A stretch of 64,000 nucleotides of DNA from Macrotrachela quadricornifera (lineage: Eukaryota; Rotifera; Eurotatoria; Philodinida; Philodinidae). The notes beneath the pieces were generated by a model that was given only the letters and a program-made list of their open reading frames with translations, was not told the DNA's origin and searched no databases. Positions 38,144 to 50,331 of the stretch are shown here, one piece after another. Position 1 is the stretch's first letter, and each line of letters begins with the position of its first letter. The translations under genes were made by a program, and so were the position numbers. The stretch covers positions 1-64,000 of the forward strand of contig JAJEKB010019266.1 of the NCBI GenBank assembly GCA_022393335.1, written 5' to 3'.

Positions 38144-39679
38144 CAGAGATGTGCACCGTGTGCGCGGAGGCGGAGAGCGGAACGGAGGCGGTCCGCTCCG
38201 CGTCCGTCTTTCTGAGTAGTATGTCCGCCTGAAAGCTGCTCCGTGTCTGCCTCTCTGGGTAATATGTCAGCCCGGCGGCCGCTCCGCATCCGCTTTACTC
38301 GACAATATGTCCACCGGGCGGCCGCACTCTAGTCAATTTAGTTATTAAATTTTGCTTTTTAGCTTCAGCCCCGAAAAGCAAGACAGTTTAGGATTTTTAA
38401 GTGGCATCTGTTTTTTTTAAGCACTGAATTATAAATAATAAAATTTTCGCTCGTTTTTTATTTGTTTAACTTGTTTTCTTGAACGACATATATGTTTAAG
38501 GACAATCACAAGAAATATAAAAGAATATAGCGAAAAATTATCTAAAGAAGTGCTATCTAAAATCAAATATGGCTCGATGATAGTTTTGACTACAGTACGA
38601 CGATTACGACACGCTCGTCTTTCTTTTTTTAACTTTCCGCAAAAATGTCGAACATCACCTCTATTTTGAGATATTCGCTATGTTTTTTATCGTTTTAGTC
38701 TCATGTTTTCTAACCACTACCCTTTGCTCTGTTTTTTAAGGTCTAAGTATCTCTCTGTGGCTAAAATTTTTAATGATTTTATGATAGAATCTGACTATCT
38801 GTAGAAATATAGCCCAAAAAGCTTCATTTAAATGTTTGATCGGGAATTTCATATTGTAAACCGTGATATTCGATACTGCACTTTCGCCTTTTTTGTCAAG
38901 GCTAAAAATATGTTTCGTAAAGACTTCAGTAGCAATCTTTGAAAAAAGAATCACCATCAAATGTTAAAAACTAACGAAAACAAATTAAATCATCGCAAGA
39001 GTCATTTAGTCTAAGATACCATTGGCTTTACTATCTTAATTTGAGACTTTTGGATTGAATAAAAAGAATAAATAATAAACAATGTTTATTAAAAGTCATT
39101 TCGATATTAAATCTATCTCTGAATATGACCAATTTCTTCTGAAAGAATATTAATTTTTGAAATCATTCAAAACTTCAATTTGTACAAATCATGAAGTGTA
39201 AAATGAGTTAGCATAGAAAGTAGTAGCGTATCGATGCATATACGTCTAGCTAAATTTTGTTAAGCAGGATACCCTTTCATAGTCCATTCAATTTTATGTT
39301 GTCGTTAATATTTGAGTGTTAATAGGTGGCTCTTTATGTGTTGAGCAATATTACGGTGTAATAAGTTTGAAAAAAATTAGTATAATGGATTTCTCAAGTT
39401 CTTATGAGGCACATCGCCAGGTGGCCGCCCGACGACCGGTCGCTCCGCACCTTGCTGAATAAAAGAGTATAGGCGACCGCACCGCTCCACGCCTCGTTTA
39501 AAATAAGTGCATAAGCGGCCGCACTGCTTCCGCATCTCGTTGAAAAATAAAACACATGCAGTCGCTCCGCCTCCACCAAAAAGCTCCCTGATGGTGACCG
39601 CATCCGCCGCAATTTTAAGATTCACGCCTTCCTTCCGCGTCGCCTCCGCCTGATCTTTTAGGTGCGGTGCACATCTTTG
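38144..39679. mobile_element. Non-autonomous hAT element nested in the older transposon
   Basis: The 1,536-bp element starts CAGAGATGTGCACCG and ends, in reverse complement, CAAAGATGTGCACCG. It is flanked on both sides by the exact 8-bp duplication CTCTATAT, the hallmark of the hAT superfamily. Both ends carry GC-rich subterminal arrays: four or so units of about 55 bp with GCGGCCGC, GGTCCGCTCCGC or CCGCTCCGC cores alternating with A+T-rich spacers (38157-38336 and 39410-39650). These are inverted relative to each other, as is usual for transposase-binding regions. The inner 1 kb is A+T-rich and has no recognisable transposase; open frames at 39377..39697 are simply the GC-rich arrays read through. 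Mobilisation would need a transposase from elsewhere. Confidence 0.88.
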
Positions 39680-39687
39680 CTCTATAT
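39680..39687. repeat. Right 8-bp target-site duplication
   Basis: CTCTATAT directly follows the right end of the nested hAT, an exact copy of the left duplication. Confidence 0.85.
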
Positions 39688-39969
39688 CACCTTTCACCTT
39701 TCTCTTCCCCCTCCGTTATGGTCTGTGAAGTTTTGAGCCTCCCCTAGAGTAGAATCGTTCGGCCGCCCCTGATGAATACAATATGTGTTGTTCATAAGTT
39801 TCTTCTAATGATCATGTTTTTCTGCGAATCAACTGCTCTTTCTTTCTATTATACTTGTTTTTTTGTTACATGAAATATAAGGTTTCTTTTCTTTTTGAAG
39901 TCAATAGAGTTAATTAACAGAGGGTGTACTTAGTCATATTTATATAAATAAAAAGCTTGTATATGTCCC

Positions 39970-40061
39970 TACCATCAATGAAAAAATCAGCTCATTTGCT
40001 TAAGCCTTAATGGAGATATTTAATTTTTTTCTTTGGTGCGTAACTTTTGGATCACCCTGTA
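39970..40061. repeat. Half copy of the CAGGGTG-type MITE
   Basis: The strand ends GGATCACCCTGTA. Inward from that end it contains TAATGGAGATATT, and AAATCAGCTCATTTGC, matching the right arm of the element at 27545..28115 (TAATGGAAATATT, GAGCTCGTT) and its internal copy. No opposite end was found nearby, so this is a solo fragment. Confidence 0.6.
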
Positions 40062-41158
40062 CTTTTCTATAAATTGATAACAGTGAAAAATTTTCGACCG
40101 TTATGACCGTATGTCCCTTCGTAAAAAAGAAGGTTTTTTTCTTTTTACTAACAATAATTGTTATTGAGATACTAGATCTTCTGTTTTAGCGATTAATTTG
40201 TTCAAATTGCGGCGATAAGGCCTTCTGGCTTTTAAAGGTTAAAAACGGCTAAAAAAGCCCTTGTTTTGGAAATACAGATAATAATGCATTTTAAAATATA
40301 AATGGATAGTGGTGAATTAGAATTACTGTCGCAAGCCTTTTTTCTAGCCAGGATTGTCAGATAAGAAAGTTTTTTTGGGGAAAAAATGTTTTGGTTGGAA
40401 AACGCTGAAATTCGCTTTCGTGAATGAAGGGCGATTCTGTTTCACTAGTTGTGAGCACAATCGGAAACGAAGATTTATTTGCGTAAACAGAGTTATATAT
40501 TGCCCTTTTGCGTGAAAATATGGGCGAGGTACAGCACGTGTTTTAGTGTAAACGGTTTTGATAGTGTACCGTTATACGTTAGTTAAAAAGACGACCGTAA
40601 TATTGGGCATACGAAACGAATTATTTACGGCGAGTTTATAGTCGTATCATTCGACTTACGAGCGTTTGAGTTAGTGTTAACGTCCCTATAAGATCGTCTA
40701 CAGTCGTTATAATCGTAGACCTGGGAAGTGATCCCTTCTAAGCTATACTCTAGCGAGTCTTCTTCATCATTGGTTGCGCTGTCAAGGACTATAAAAGACA
40801 TTCTTTTGAAGAGCAATGAAATAGTTCTTCTTTCACTATAAGTGTTGTCCACTATGATCAGTACTTTCATATACATAGTTGCTTTTTTGTCTTTTTTTCT
40901 ATTTGATTTCTGTTATCAGTCTGCTCAATGTGCGCATTCAAAGGAAAGACAAAACTGGCAGTCTTGAAAAAAGTATTTAAGTTTATCGAGATATGGTGAT
41001 ATTGCACGTCAAGAAATTTGTTTTGATTTAGTTAAACCTTCGATGAATCGGATTCGTTTCTTCTAAAAGCCTTAGTCATGTAGGTTTCTAGTTCGAAATA
41101 TCCAAAATTTTGTTCAAATTTTCATAAAATATGAAAAAATGAATCACTGATCAGAAGT
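40062..41158. other. Spacer with a G+C-richer patch, no supported gene
   Basis: Between about 40190 and 40760 base composition rises. A plus-strand frame reads CSNCGDKAFWLLK near 40200, zinc-ribbon-like but ending at once. A minus-strand frame at 40625..40876 (83 residues) has no known motif. The patch may be a remnant of a mobile element; evidence is insufficient for a call. Confidence 0.35.
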
Positions 41159-44100
41159 TCATTGCTCAGTTATTGCCATTAACTTTGTCGTTGGCTGTTG
41201 AGTTTTCTTCGTCTTCGACTTAGACATCAATTTTGAGTATTTCTTGCCCAAAAATGTCTTATTAAACTCTTTCTTATAAGCATTTGAAGGCAAAATGTAT
41301 AAAACAAATCCAAGTGTGGCCGGGGCATAGGAGAGTAAATAAGCAACAAGTAGTGTATGTCGTTTCCAAACAGTCATTTGTGTACATGCCAAACTGAACG
41401 AAAGAATGGTTTGTGGCAAAGCTGACAAAACTATAATAATCGGTATTATGTACAGTTCTTTGTGTACATTAAATTGTTTTTTTAATACTTCTTCAAATGT
41501 CATTTTCTGTGCAACAGTTTTTGCGCGACTTCGAGCAACTTGTACTATTAGAATCGTAATTGCTATTGCTTGGATAAAGAAGGGAACCAGATGATGCAAA
41601 AGCGTGCTCACTCGATCATATTTAGCCACAATTCTTTGTCGAAAATCAGTTACACACAATAAGATAGAAGATTCCGGTTGACGTATGACGGTATAAACGA
41701 GAATTTCATGAATATGCATACCACACAAAGCAAGAATAGTCACAATACTTGAGTATACGGCGATATGAGGATTTTTTGTAGAAATACTCGTAGGAAACAA
41801 GATTACTAGGAGACGATCTACTGTAATCCAACTAGTCAGCCAGTAAGTCGAGCGGCTAACCGTAGATAGAACATAACTGACGAATTTGCATGATATGTCA
41901 GTCGTCGATCCTAGTGTACCCAAGAGAACATGGATAAACTTCATAAAAAGGCACAGAAGAGCACATTGATTGAGAATAGTGACAACAAAAAGATAGTTGC
42001 CAACACGAAATTTACGTGGTTCTGACCGTTTAAAAGTAAGAAAGGAACAGAGATTTGTGAAAAGACCACCAGCACAAAGAAGAAACGTTAGAATAATGTA
42101 AATTGCTTGGATGCCCTTAGACTCCGAAGCGAGAAGAGAATCCAGAGTGAATCCGAAAGTTTGCATGCTGAATTCACACAGATGTCCTTGATGACAGTTC
42201 GGACACAGACAGATAAACTCATTGGGATTTCTTGGATCTCCTTTGACACATTTTCCATTTGACAAACAAAAGTCACAACGGTCTGCAAAGGGATCATGTT
42301 CCATGCACATAGCAAGGGTGTTATTGCTGTGGCAAAGGCAGAAATAACTAGTATCATAAAAACACAATCGATGACTATCATTACGGCAGATATGATGATA
42401 CCGAAACAAGGCAGGTATTTTGGATGTCTCATCTGAAAACAGGAAAAAAAGTGGCAAGTTTATACAAAAAAAAAGGTAATTTACCTTTTAGGAGTAATGA
42501 CATAGCATTTGGACAAAGTTGAGGTGTTGAAGTGATGTTGATAAACTTAATATATGGCTGGATATAGAGAACATAATACTGAGAATCTGAGTGACCTTCA
42601 TATATTTTTAATAAAGCCAACCAAGGAGCCTCTTCTTGACCATGATCGTAACGAATACTTAACGGAAGTCCAGCAGTGATCTGTTGATGTTGAAGTACTA
42701 GTTTCAACGCTATATTTACGTCAAAGTCATAGAATTGAACAACACTAGCACTTGCTACTGAAGTCATATTCACATAAATTTTGATAGCGACTTTCTCATA
42801 TTGACATCGATCACCATAGAAATGTTTTGAACATTCACAAACGATTGATTTGTTGCCACTTGGATCGTATGTTGCGTGACAAGTTGCATTGAAACCACAA
42901 GGATTTGATTTACATCCTTCATTTCGTATATGACAGCTAGGACCAAAATGACCAAGAGGGCATATGCACAACGGATTATCGGGAGTTTTTATCAAACCAC
43001 GTTGACCAGGCCGACAAATAGAATTTACTGAACAATATGAAGAACACTTTTCTTCGCGCACTGTGCAGTTCTCACCGTTATAACCAGATGCACAAGAACA
43101 ATAAAATTGATGTTTCTTGTTTAGAATGGGTTTACAGATCGAATTGGAATTACATGGATTCTGTGCACATGGGTCAAGCGTAGAATTACCGAACCATGAA
43201 GGAAATTTTAATACAGTAGCAAGACGAAAGGCTGGAAGATAATCAAAGTAGATCAAATAACGAAATGATCCGAGCTCGATCGTATCATTGTGCTCCAGTG
43301 CATAAACATCAAAATGCACCGAATATGAATGGTTATTGATGATATCGGTACGGTTCAAGTAACGCCATTGTTTATGCTTTAACATATTTGCAGTACGTGA
43401 GTAGAGAAGATAAAAACGGTGTTTGACATAGTCTTTTGTCTCCAGCATTCGATTGACATAAAAAATATTATGATCGATGTATTTTTTGTGAAAGACTAAG
43501 CTTACGACAATCTTGAATATGGTCGTAGAAAGTGTAGAAAGAGTACTTAGATCAAAATGCGTGATTATAGAAAGACGATCTGAGAAAAATTGACAACGTC
43601 TACCATAATAGGCAGGCGAACAGAAACAATAAAAGTCAGGATGTGAGTAAATAGCTATACCTCGATTGCAGACAAATAACTCAGCATCAAGTAAAGAATC
43701 TTGATTTTGTCGATATTGAGTCACTACAGTTGATGTTGACGTATTGTATTTATGAAATGTAGAAGCGACTGGCGGAAATCTTGATATAACAAATCCGTGA
43801 AGGTACTTTGTTTGTTTATAATATCGATAGTGAGATCTACCTAAGAAATCAGAATGTGGTGAACACCAATATTCATCTTCTCCGTACAAACATTGTTTGA
43901 TTCCATCACATCGTGCGTTTTTAACACATGATCCATTAAGACAAATCACATCGTTTTGACCAGAACATGTTGCATTTTTGCTTTTGTATGCACAAAGTAA
44001 CGAATTCGAACATGCTACAGAAGTTCCGCAAGCAGCATGGTATTGAATACATGAATTATTGCATCGTAATGTATAACCGAGCATTCCACCACCGCAGTTT

Positions 44101-47100
44101 TCTAATGTATTTTTTTCGTCTAGCCCTCCATAACAGTTGACAATCTTGTCACCAATTTGAGTGAGATTAATGCAGGGTCGATTAGTGTGAATATCCAATG
44201 GATTGCCAACAGATGCTAAATAACACGGATACTCGGACGACAGATTACACAGATTCGAAAAAGGCATCTTCGATTCATTGTATAGACGAGTACATTCCTG
44301 CTTTCGTGCATCTAATTTTGTCAGACGTTGGTTATGATCCGACCATTGTGTGATCAAAACGATCGCTTCCTCGTCCGATGCATCACTACAGTCCCATTCC
44401 CCATCACATACCCATTTCAGATCGATGCATTGACCAGATTGACATCGATATTGATGATCGAAGCAAATCCATTCTTGACAAAAATCGCGATTTTCATCAA
44501 TATGCGATTGTTCGTTCCAGAAACTGTCACAATAAGCATGATGTGGTGTAACCGGTACACCTACCGTATGCATATTACCTATATCGACGTCGAATGTAGA
44601 ATTGAATTTAGATGAATTGCCAATATAATATTTCAAAAAAAGACATCCACGATCGGCTTTTTGCTGACACAAAAAAGAAGCTATTTTCTGAGTATTATTC
44701 TTGATAAACACATCATGTTTATTGTTGCACGTTGGAGTCGATGCACCTAGTTGAGATATAGGTAAGCAAGTCATTTGTTTCGATGAACACTGGAAGCGAT
44801 GTTTTCGAATATTAAAGCAATAATTGGTCTCATTAACTACTTCCAATCTCTCGTCTCGTTCATCCAAACAATCGATAATTCCATCGCCAATACGATATTG
44901 CGAGATGCATTCGCGTGATTGCGAGCAAACATCGTAAAATGCGTACGAACGATTGTTGAAAGTTCGTGTATGGTTCCAACAATTTATTTGATATTGAACA
45001 TTCGACTTTTTGTCTCTAAATAAAAATGGTAGAACGGAATGACAAAAATAATATTCAATCTGACGATAGAACATTAGCTGATCATTATAATTCAGGTGCC
45101 ATCTATTGTTTGGATCGCTTATGATACGATATCCTCGACACTTAATACTTCCTATTACCTGAAACTCGTCTGGCGTTGAATCCGCCCATGTTCGATTCCA
45201 TTCATAAAAATGTTGTATCCACGGACGAATCATTCCCTTCCATGGATATTGATATAGAATATTTTCCTCGCAGATATATTGCATCAATTGATTGCAGTCG
45301 ATTCCATTACATGGGCACTTAGACTCCAAACCACCAGATAGAGCACATCGAATAAGGTAAATACATATCTCAGTAACTGTTAGCTTTTCCAGGTTCAAAG
45401 ATTTATCCTCATATTTTCCTGGCCCAAACCAACAAAGTCCATTGGGTTGCGTCCATAATTTAAAAGGTAGATCGAATGCAGTTTCGCACATATGATTAAA
45501 CTCACGCATAGTTGTACAGTATATATCAGGCGGAAAAAACGTTTGATATATATATCGAGAATACATGCGGATGCATTGTCCATCACCACATGACCACTGA
45601 GTACTACTGCATAAATGTTCATCGCATTCAATAAATGTAGGGTGAGTCGAACAATTTACATCATTCATATCCATCTCGTCGCTCCAATCCATGCAATCGG
45701 GTGTTCCTGCAATTATTGACTTATCAAAAGATGATACGTTGTTGTTTCCATTACTTATTTGCAAATCTCTCATATATTTTAATAACTATTTAAATTGTTG
45801 ATTTGCCTAATCATGACGTAGAGTTTTACACATGGAATTTTAGAATTATTAGCGGAGATGGGGCATCTCGAATTGGATGATGTGACCTATTTATTGTGTC
45901 ATTAAACACTTCATTACACAAAGATTCCTCATACGAAATTAGTTTAATAGAAAAAAAATCATTAAATGTAGGTTTGTTAACATACTCCAAATACTACTAA
46001 AAAGGAGGATGACTATGTATTAATATTTATCCTCGCTTAAATCATATTTACAACTGTATTCGTTACATGATCTTAGATCTTATGTATGTGCTTTATATAT
46101 TCTATATCTATCTAGTCGTAGTGTAGCTCCAGGTCTCTTTCTGACTGTATTCGTGCTATCTTTTCCAAGTCTTGTAATATTTCTCCTTTTTTTCATAGTA
46201 TTGATCTCTCTTTTCTATATATGTATTTGTTAGTCTCTGTGACCTACAAATAGCCCAACCTCAATTAAAATAAATATGCAATAACTTAACAGTTTCTTAT
46301 TAAGTATAACACACGGTGCTGATGTTTTCCTTTTCGTCTAAGTGGTTCTAGGAGAAAGTATTTGCGAAAAAAAGTGAGTATAATTATTCTGAAGCTGTTC
46401 GTTTTCTAAGACGTTAAACATTTAATGAATCAGCTTTATATTCCTCTGATGCGTTGAAAACGGACGAATGGCTAATAAAAAAAATTGAATTTTATGATTT
46501 AACAATCATGTTTTCTTAAGAAACCTATAATCTTCAAACAACTTGAGTATTTTTTCACTTTTACATCGAGATACTTACCATCAAGCCAATATTCTTTATC
46601 GATACACATGCCATTCGTACAACGATATTCGTCTTCTTCACATTCATTAAATTCCAGTTTATCACAATTTTCTTCATCATAGCCATCCATACAATCTTGC
46701 TGGCCATCACAAATATTCCGCCAATCCAAGCAAAGCATACCATAGTCACAAATTGATAGTGTTTCATAACACCAAATAGATCCAATCTGTTGATGAGCTC
46801 GTATATATTTTTTATGTGCTAGTGTAATTGCGATGGCGTTATTGAATGATGTCTTGTCGAAGAGTAGGTCATACTCACAGTTCTTGCCAAACGTTCCCTC
46901 TACTGTACAGTTGCATAAGAACTCATTCGGCACATCTATCATCGATTGTTTGTAAAAAACGCGCCCATAATCATCGGCTTTCTCAACACTTGAGCTCCAC
47001 CAAAGCACTTCCCATGGAGTAATGTTCTGTTCAAGTAATTGCTTATAAGTCCATTTCTGTGCTCCTCTTTGACATTCAGAAAAATTTGATTCATGCTTAG

Positions 47101-47269
47101 AAGTGTTGCCTATCCGTCGACAAAACTCTATTGATTGACCATTGTTATAGTAAATACAATCGAATGCCTCCGTTCCTATACTAGTCTCTGTGTTGTACAA
47201 GAGAATATGGCCATTGTTTGTGACGATAGATGAAATAATAAGCAGAATAATGTTCCGAATTTGCATCAT
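41159..47269 (-). CDS. LDLa/EGF-repeat ectodomain fused to a rhodopsin-like 7TM receptor
   Basis: Exons 47269..46579, 45706..42485 and 42432..41159 join in frame to 1,728 residues. Order: signal peptide (IRNIILLIISSIV); an N-terminal region with an EGF-like FLCNCTVEGTFGKNC; LDL-receptor class A modules (CDGQQDCMDGYDEENC; the next is split by the first intron, its acidic end being CMDWSDEMD; more at ICFDHQYRCQSGQC with CDGEWDCSDASDEE); then EGF-like modules around residues 970-1110 (CAQNPCNSNSICK, CICPLGHFGPSC, CKSNPCGFNATC) and one more just before the membrane (CDFCLSNGKC). From about residue 1410 seven hydrophobic helices follow. The TM3 end reads TVDRLLVI (DRL instead of DRY). TM7 ends in ILPSNAYKKEF in place of NPxxY. 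The first intron is 872 bp and the second 52 bp. It is probably a cell-surface receptor that senses extracellular ligands; ligand and G-protein coupling are unknown. Confidence 0.82.
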
Positions 47270-47989
47270 TTATTTTTATTCACTGATTCTGATTAGTTAG
47301 AAACCGACTGAGTTGGAATATTCAATAGTCGCTGTCAAGTTTACGTGATATTTGCTTTTTTCAATATGACTAACAAAAAACACTTTCTTTTTCTTCTATT
47401 CACTGTGTAGATTCAGTAGAAAAAAAAATCTTATTATTAAATAATATTAAGCCTGTTTCGAGCACGTACATTTCTGTTCAATTAAAGTTACTCGATTATG
47501 ATTTAATCACGTTTCAAATACAGTCATAGTGAAGAAAAACTGCGCACATCTCAACCATCGTAGAATTGCAAAATTTATCAACAGAAATAAATAAATGTGG
47601 CCTCTAGAAAAAATCTGAATGTGATCAGAAACTCTTTAGATTTCCAAACTTTCTAAATCTCAAAATATATTTTTGGAAACTGACATTGCTTTTAGAATTC
47701 AAAGGAGTGTTCACCAAGGTTTTCACAAAAAGGACTGAGAATTCAAAATTTTTTTTGGAGACTTATTTGATACTAGAATTTTTCTTTTTGATCTTGAATT
47801 TTTCTGAACTTTTGGAGATTTTTTAAGAGAGAATAAAACGTTGATACGCTTTATGCAGAGCAATTAACTATCAATAAATCATTTGTCATATCAATATATG
47901 TCTGAAATAATCTAACGTCGTCTTCACATTTGTAGATACATCCATATTTGAGATATATAATAAAAAATGAAATGCAAAATATTTTTAAA
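47270..47989. other. Upstream region of the receptor gene
   Basis: A+T-rich, no supported gene. The minus frame at 47851..48060 overlaps the end of the palindrome and was rejected. The receptor promoter is expected here but no element was recognised. Confidence 0.4.
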
Positions 47990-49085
47990 GATAAATAAAG
48001 GACCCTGCCGGATAACGTCAAAAAAATTTTTCCTTCCGAGAGTTTTTTCACATATCTCATTTGAACGAGTGCATTTTTTTACATATGTCTGTGTATTTGT
48101 TTCATGTTTTTATTAATGATTTTGTGAGAAACAGATCACTTTTTCATCTCTATTAGTTATTTTTTCAGCCATTAGAGCGATATCTTTGGCATATAGAAAT
48201 ATTTACTACACTTAACCTTTCATTATTTGTCTTCATATAGCTAAGCATACTTTTTTTCGCTATACAAAATGGTACGAGACACATCTTGTCAATTACTTTC
48301 TTTCGAAGAAATACTAGATCACCACAGTATAAATAACTGATTACTTTTTAAAAAATGGATATTTTTCCATTTAGTGTGGATTTCTTTTTAGTATCTTAGC
48401 AAAGTTAGGGCAAGCTAAAACTTTGTAGAAAATTTCTTCCTTTTCTCCTCTACAAAACTCACTAGCTTTAAAAAAAAATTCAAACTCTCCGCAGACTACT
48501 TTTTCCTTGTCTTTTATCGAAATATTACACTACTACAAAATATTAATTTTTAAAATCGAAGCTGTTTTTCATCTGTGGATACTCAATTTATTCATCAAAA
48601 TCATAAATCTGACGCGTGAATGACACCTAGAGTCTAGAATCCAACAAGTTTAGTCTTACATAAGATGAAATAAGTGATTTTATATAAGCTCTTTTGATAT
48701 TATTTTTATATCTGCTAATGATATACTTCTACGCATTTTCGTTCATTTTATCAAAACAAAATCATTGTACGACTTTAACATTAAGAATGTCATCTGAGTT
48801 TCAGATGACATTCGTTAAAATATGCTTAGCTATATGAAGACACATAATAAAAGGTTAAGTATAGTAAATATTTCTATATCTCAAAGATATCGCTCTAATG
48901 GCTGAAAAAGTAAGTGATAGAAATAAAAAAGTGATCTATGTTTCCCACAAAATCATTAATAAAAATATGAAACAAATACACAGACATATGTAAAAAAAAT
49001 GCATTCTTTCAAATAGGATATGTAAAAAGAACTCGGGAAAAAATTTTTTTTTGAACTTATCCGGCGAGGTTCTTTTGTCTCAAAG
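47990..49085. mobile_element. 1.1-kb imperfect palindrome
   Basis: Inverted halves centred near 48540. Left blocks GCCGGATAACGTCAAAAA, ATATGTCTGTGTATTTG, TCAGCCATTAGAGCGATATC and CTTCATATAGCTAAGCATA find partners on the right as TTGAACTTATCCGGC, CAAATACACAGACATAT, GATATCGCTCTAATGGCTGA and TATGCTTAGCTATATGAAG, in mirrored order. Arms of about 270 bp are well conserved; the central 550 bp pair weakly. No coding capacity was found. Confidence 0.72.
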
Positions 49086-49114
49086 TTAACTGTCACAAAT
49101 TATCAACTTACGAG

Positions 49115-49730
49115 GGAGCGCTTTCAACCGTCTAATTGCTTTTGGATTCGATCTCTGTGCATAAGGTAGGCCGTGGTGAAATATGAAAAAGTTCAAAAGA
49201 ATAAATGCTTTTAGGCCTTTTGTCTAGAGTTATAGACATATTACTCAGATCTTACCATATGGCATGGTATATACTAAAAGATTGGATGATGATATTTTGA
49301 CCTGAGTTTTTTCCTTCAGACAAGTCTGTTTGTGAACAGCATGGCCGGAAGATTTCAGCTCAAAAATATGTTTTTTTGTTTTCAAGATACTAGTCCCAAA
49401 GCACGGAAATTATTAGCATCCTACGTGAGATATGAATGATATTCTTTGGATTTCAGTATCGGAGGAAGGAAACATTTGTTTGAACCGAAATTTACGGAAC
49501 ATCCTACTCACAAATAAGTCTGTTGATGAGTAAAACCGCCAGTCGAAATATCATCATTCGATTTTTTGGTATATATCATGCCATAGACTAAAATCCGAAT
49601 AAAATGCCTATAACTCTGGACAAAGGATCTACAAGCACTTATTCTTTTTTGGCTTTTATACCTTACTGAGATCTACATTATGGACCGAGACCAAATCTGA
49701 CAGCGATTAGACAGTTGAAAATATTCTGTC
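49115..49730. mobile_element. 0.6-kb imperfect palindrome beside the previous one
   Basis: Inverted halves centred near 49425. Left blocks CAACCGTCTAATTGCTTTTG, TCTAGAGTTATAGACAT and TTGGATGATGATATTTTGAC pair with right blocks CAGCGATTAGACAGTTG, CTATAACTCTGGAC and GAAATATCATCATTCGA. Sequence differs from the neighbouring 1.1-kb palindrome, so this is a separate family. No coding capacity. Confidence 0.68.
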
Positions 49731-50331
49731 GTAAAAAATGTTCTAGGTACCGTGTAAATACCTTAGAATTCAAATATCTTACTCGTTGCATGCCAACAGT
49801 CACTCCTATTTTAAATACAAACATCTCCATTGTAAATAAATAATTCTTATCAATGATAGAGTCATTTAAATAAAAGGATGAAATGTTTACTTTCTCTCGT
49901 TCTTCTTGATTTCAATATGGTTGTCTAGTATTTTAACAGGAGGAGAAATTGTTTCTTCTTCATCAGATGTATTTAATCCTTCCTTTTATTTTTACCTTAT
50001 GTCATCATTGTCTACTTTTTCTAATTGTTAGTTTTGAATTTTTCTGTTTATTATTTGTTGATACTGATGAATTTTCAATTGAGTTCAATGTCGATGAAGT
50101 TTTAGGAAAATGGTATAGAGAGTAAATTCTGTTGGCACTCTGTGGGAGTAGATCATGTACATTAAAATTAGAAAACATTGTCTCTTTATCAATTTCTCAC
50201 AGGAAAAAATCTTTGCTTATATTTTCAGATATTTTCTTTGTCGTATACCTTTTTTTTACTGAACTATTGAAGAATATCATAATGAGATTTTTTTTCTCAT
50301 CTTTATCATTATTAACTATTGAATAGTTTTA
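49731..50331. other. Spacer 3' of PGAP2
   Basis: No supported gene; the plus-strand frame at 50132..50326 is hydrophobic and low-complexity. It presumably includes the PGAP2 3' UTR. Confidence 0.4.

Larger units (their letters stand above)
36732..39771. mobile_element. Non-autonomous DNA transposon with CAGGGGCGGC ends, interrupted
   Basis: The left end reads CAGGGGCGGCGGAGCCATTA and continues GGGGAGGCTCAAG. The right end, reverse-complemented, reads CAGGGGCGGCCGAACGATTC and continues GGGGAGGCTCAAA. Terminal inverted repeats of about 40 bp are thus clear, with small differences. The form of the ends recalls hAT-type elements. Flanks CTTACAAC (left) and ATGAATAC (right) do not match, so no target duplication is visible. 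Without the younger element inside it, the unit is about 1.5 kb. No transposase was recognised; the frame at 37562..37846 has no known motif. Confidence 0.72.

Noticed and set aside
39377..39697. Two overlapping minus-strand frames of 72-106 codons
   Set aside because: They only read through the GC-rich subterminal array of the hAT element, where stop codons are rare; no domain is present.
44328..44615. 95-codon plus-strand frame
   Set aside because: Antisense to the LDLa/EGF receptor ectodomain; no features of its own.
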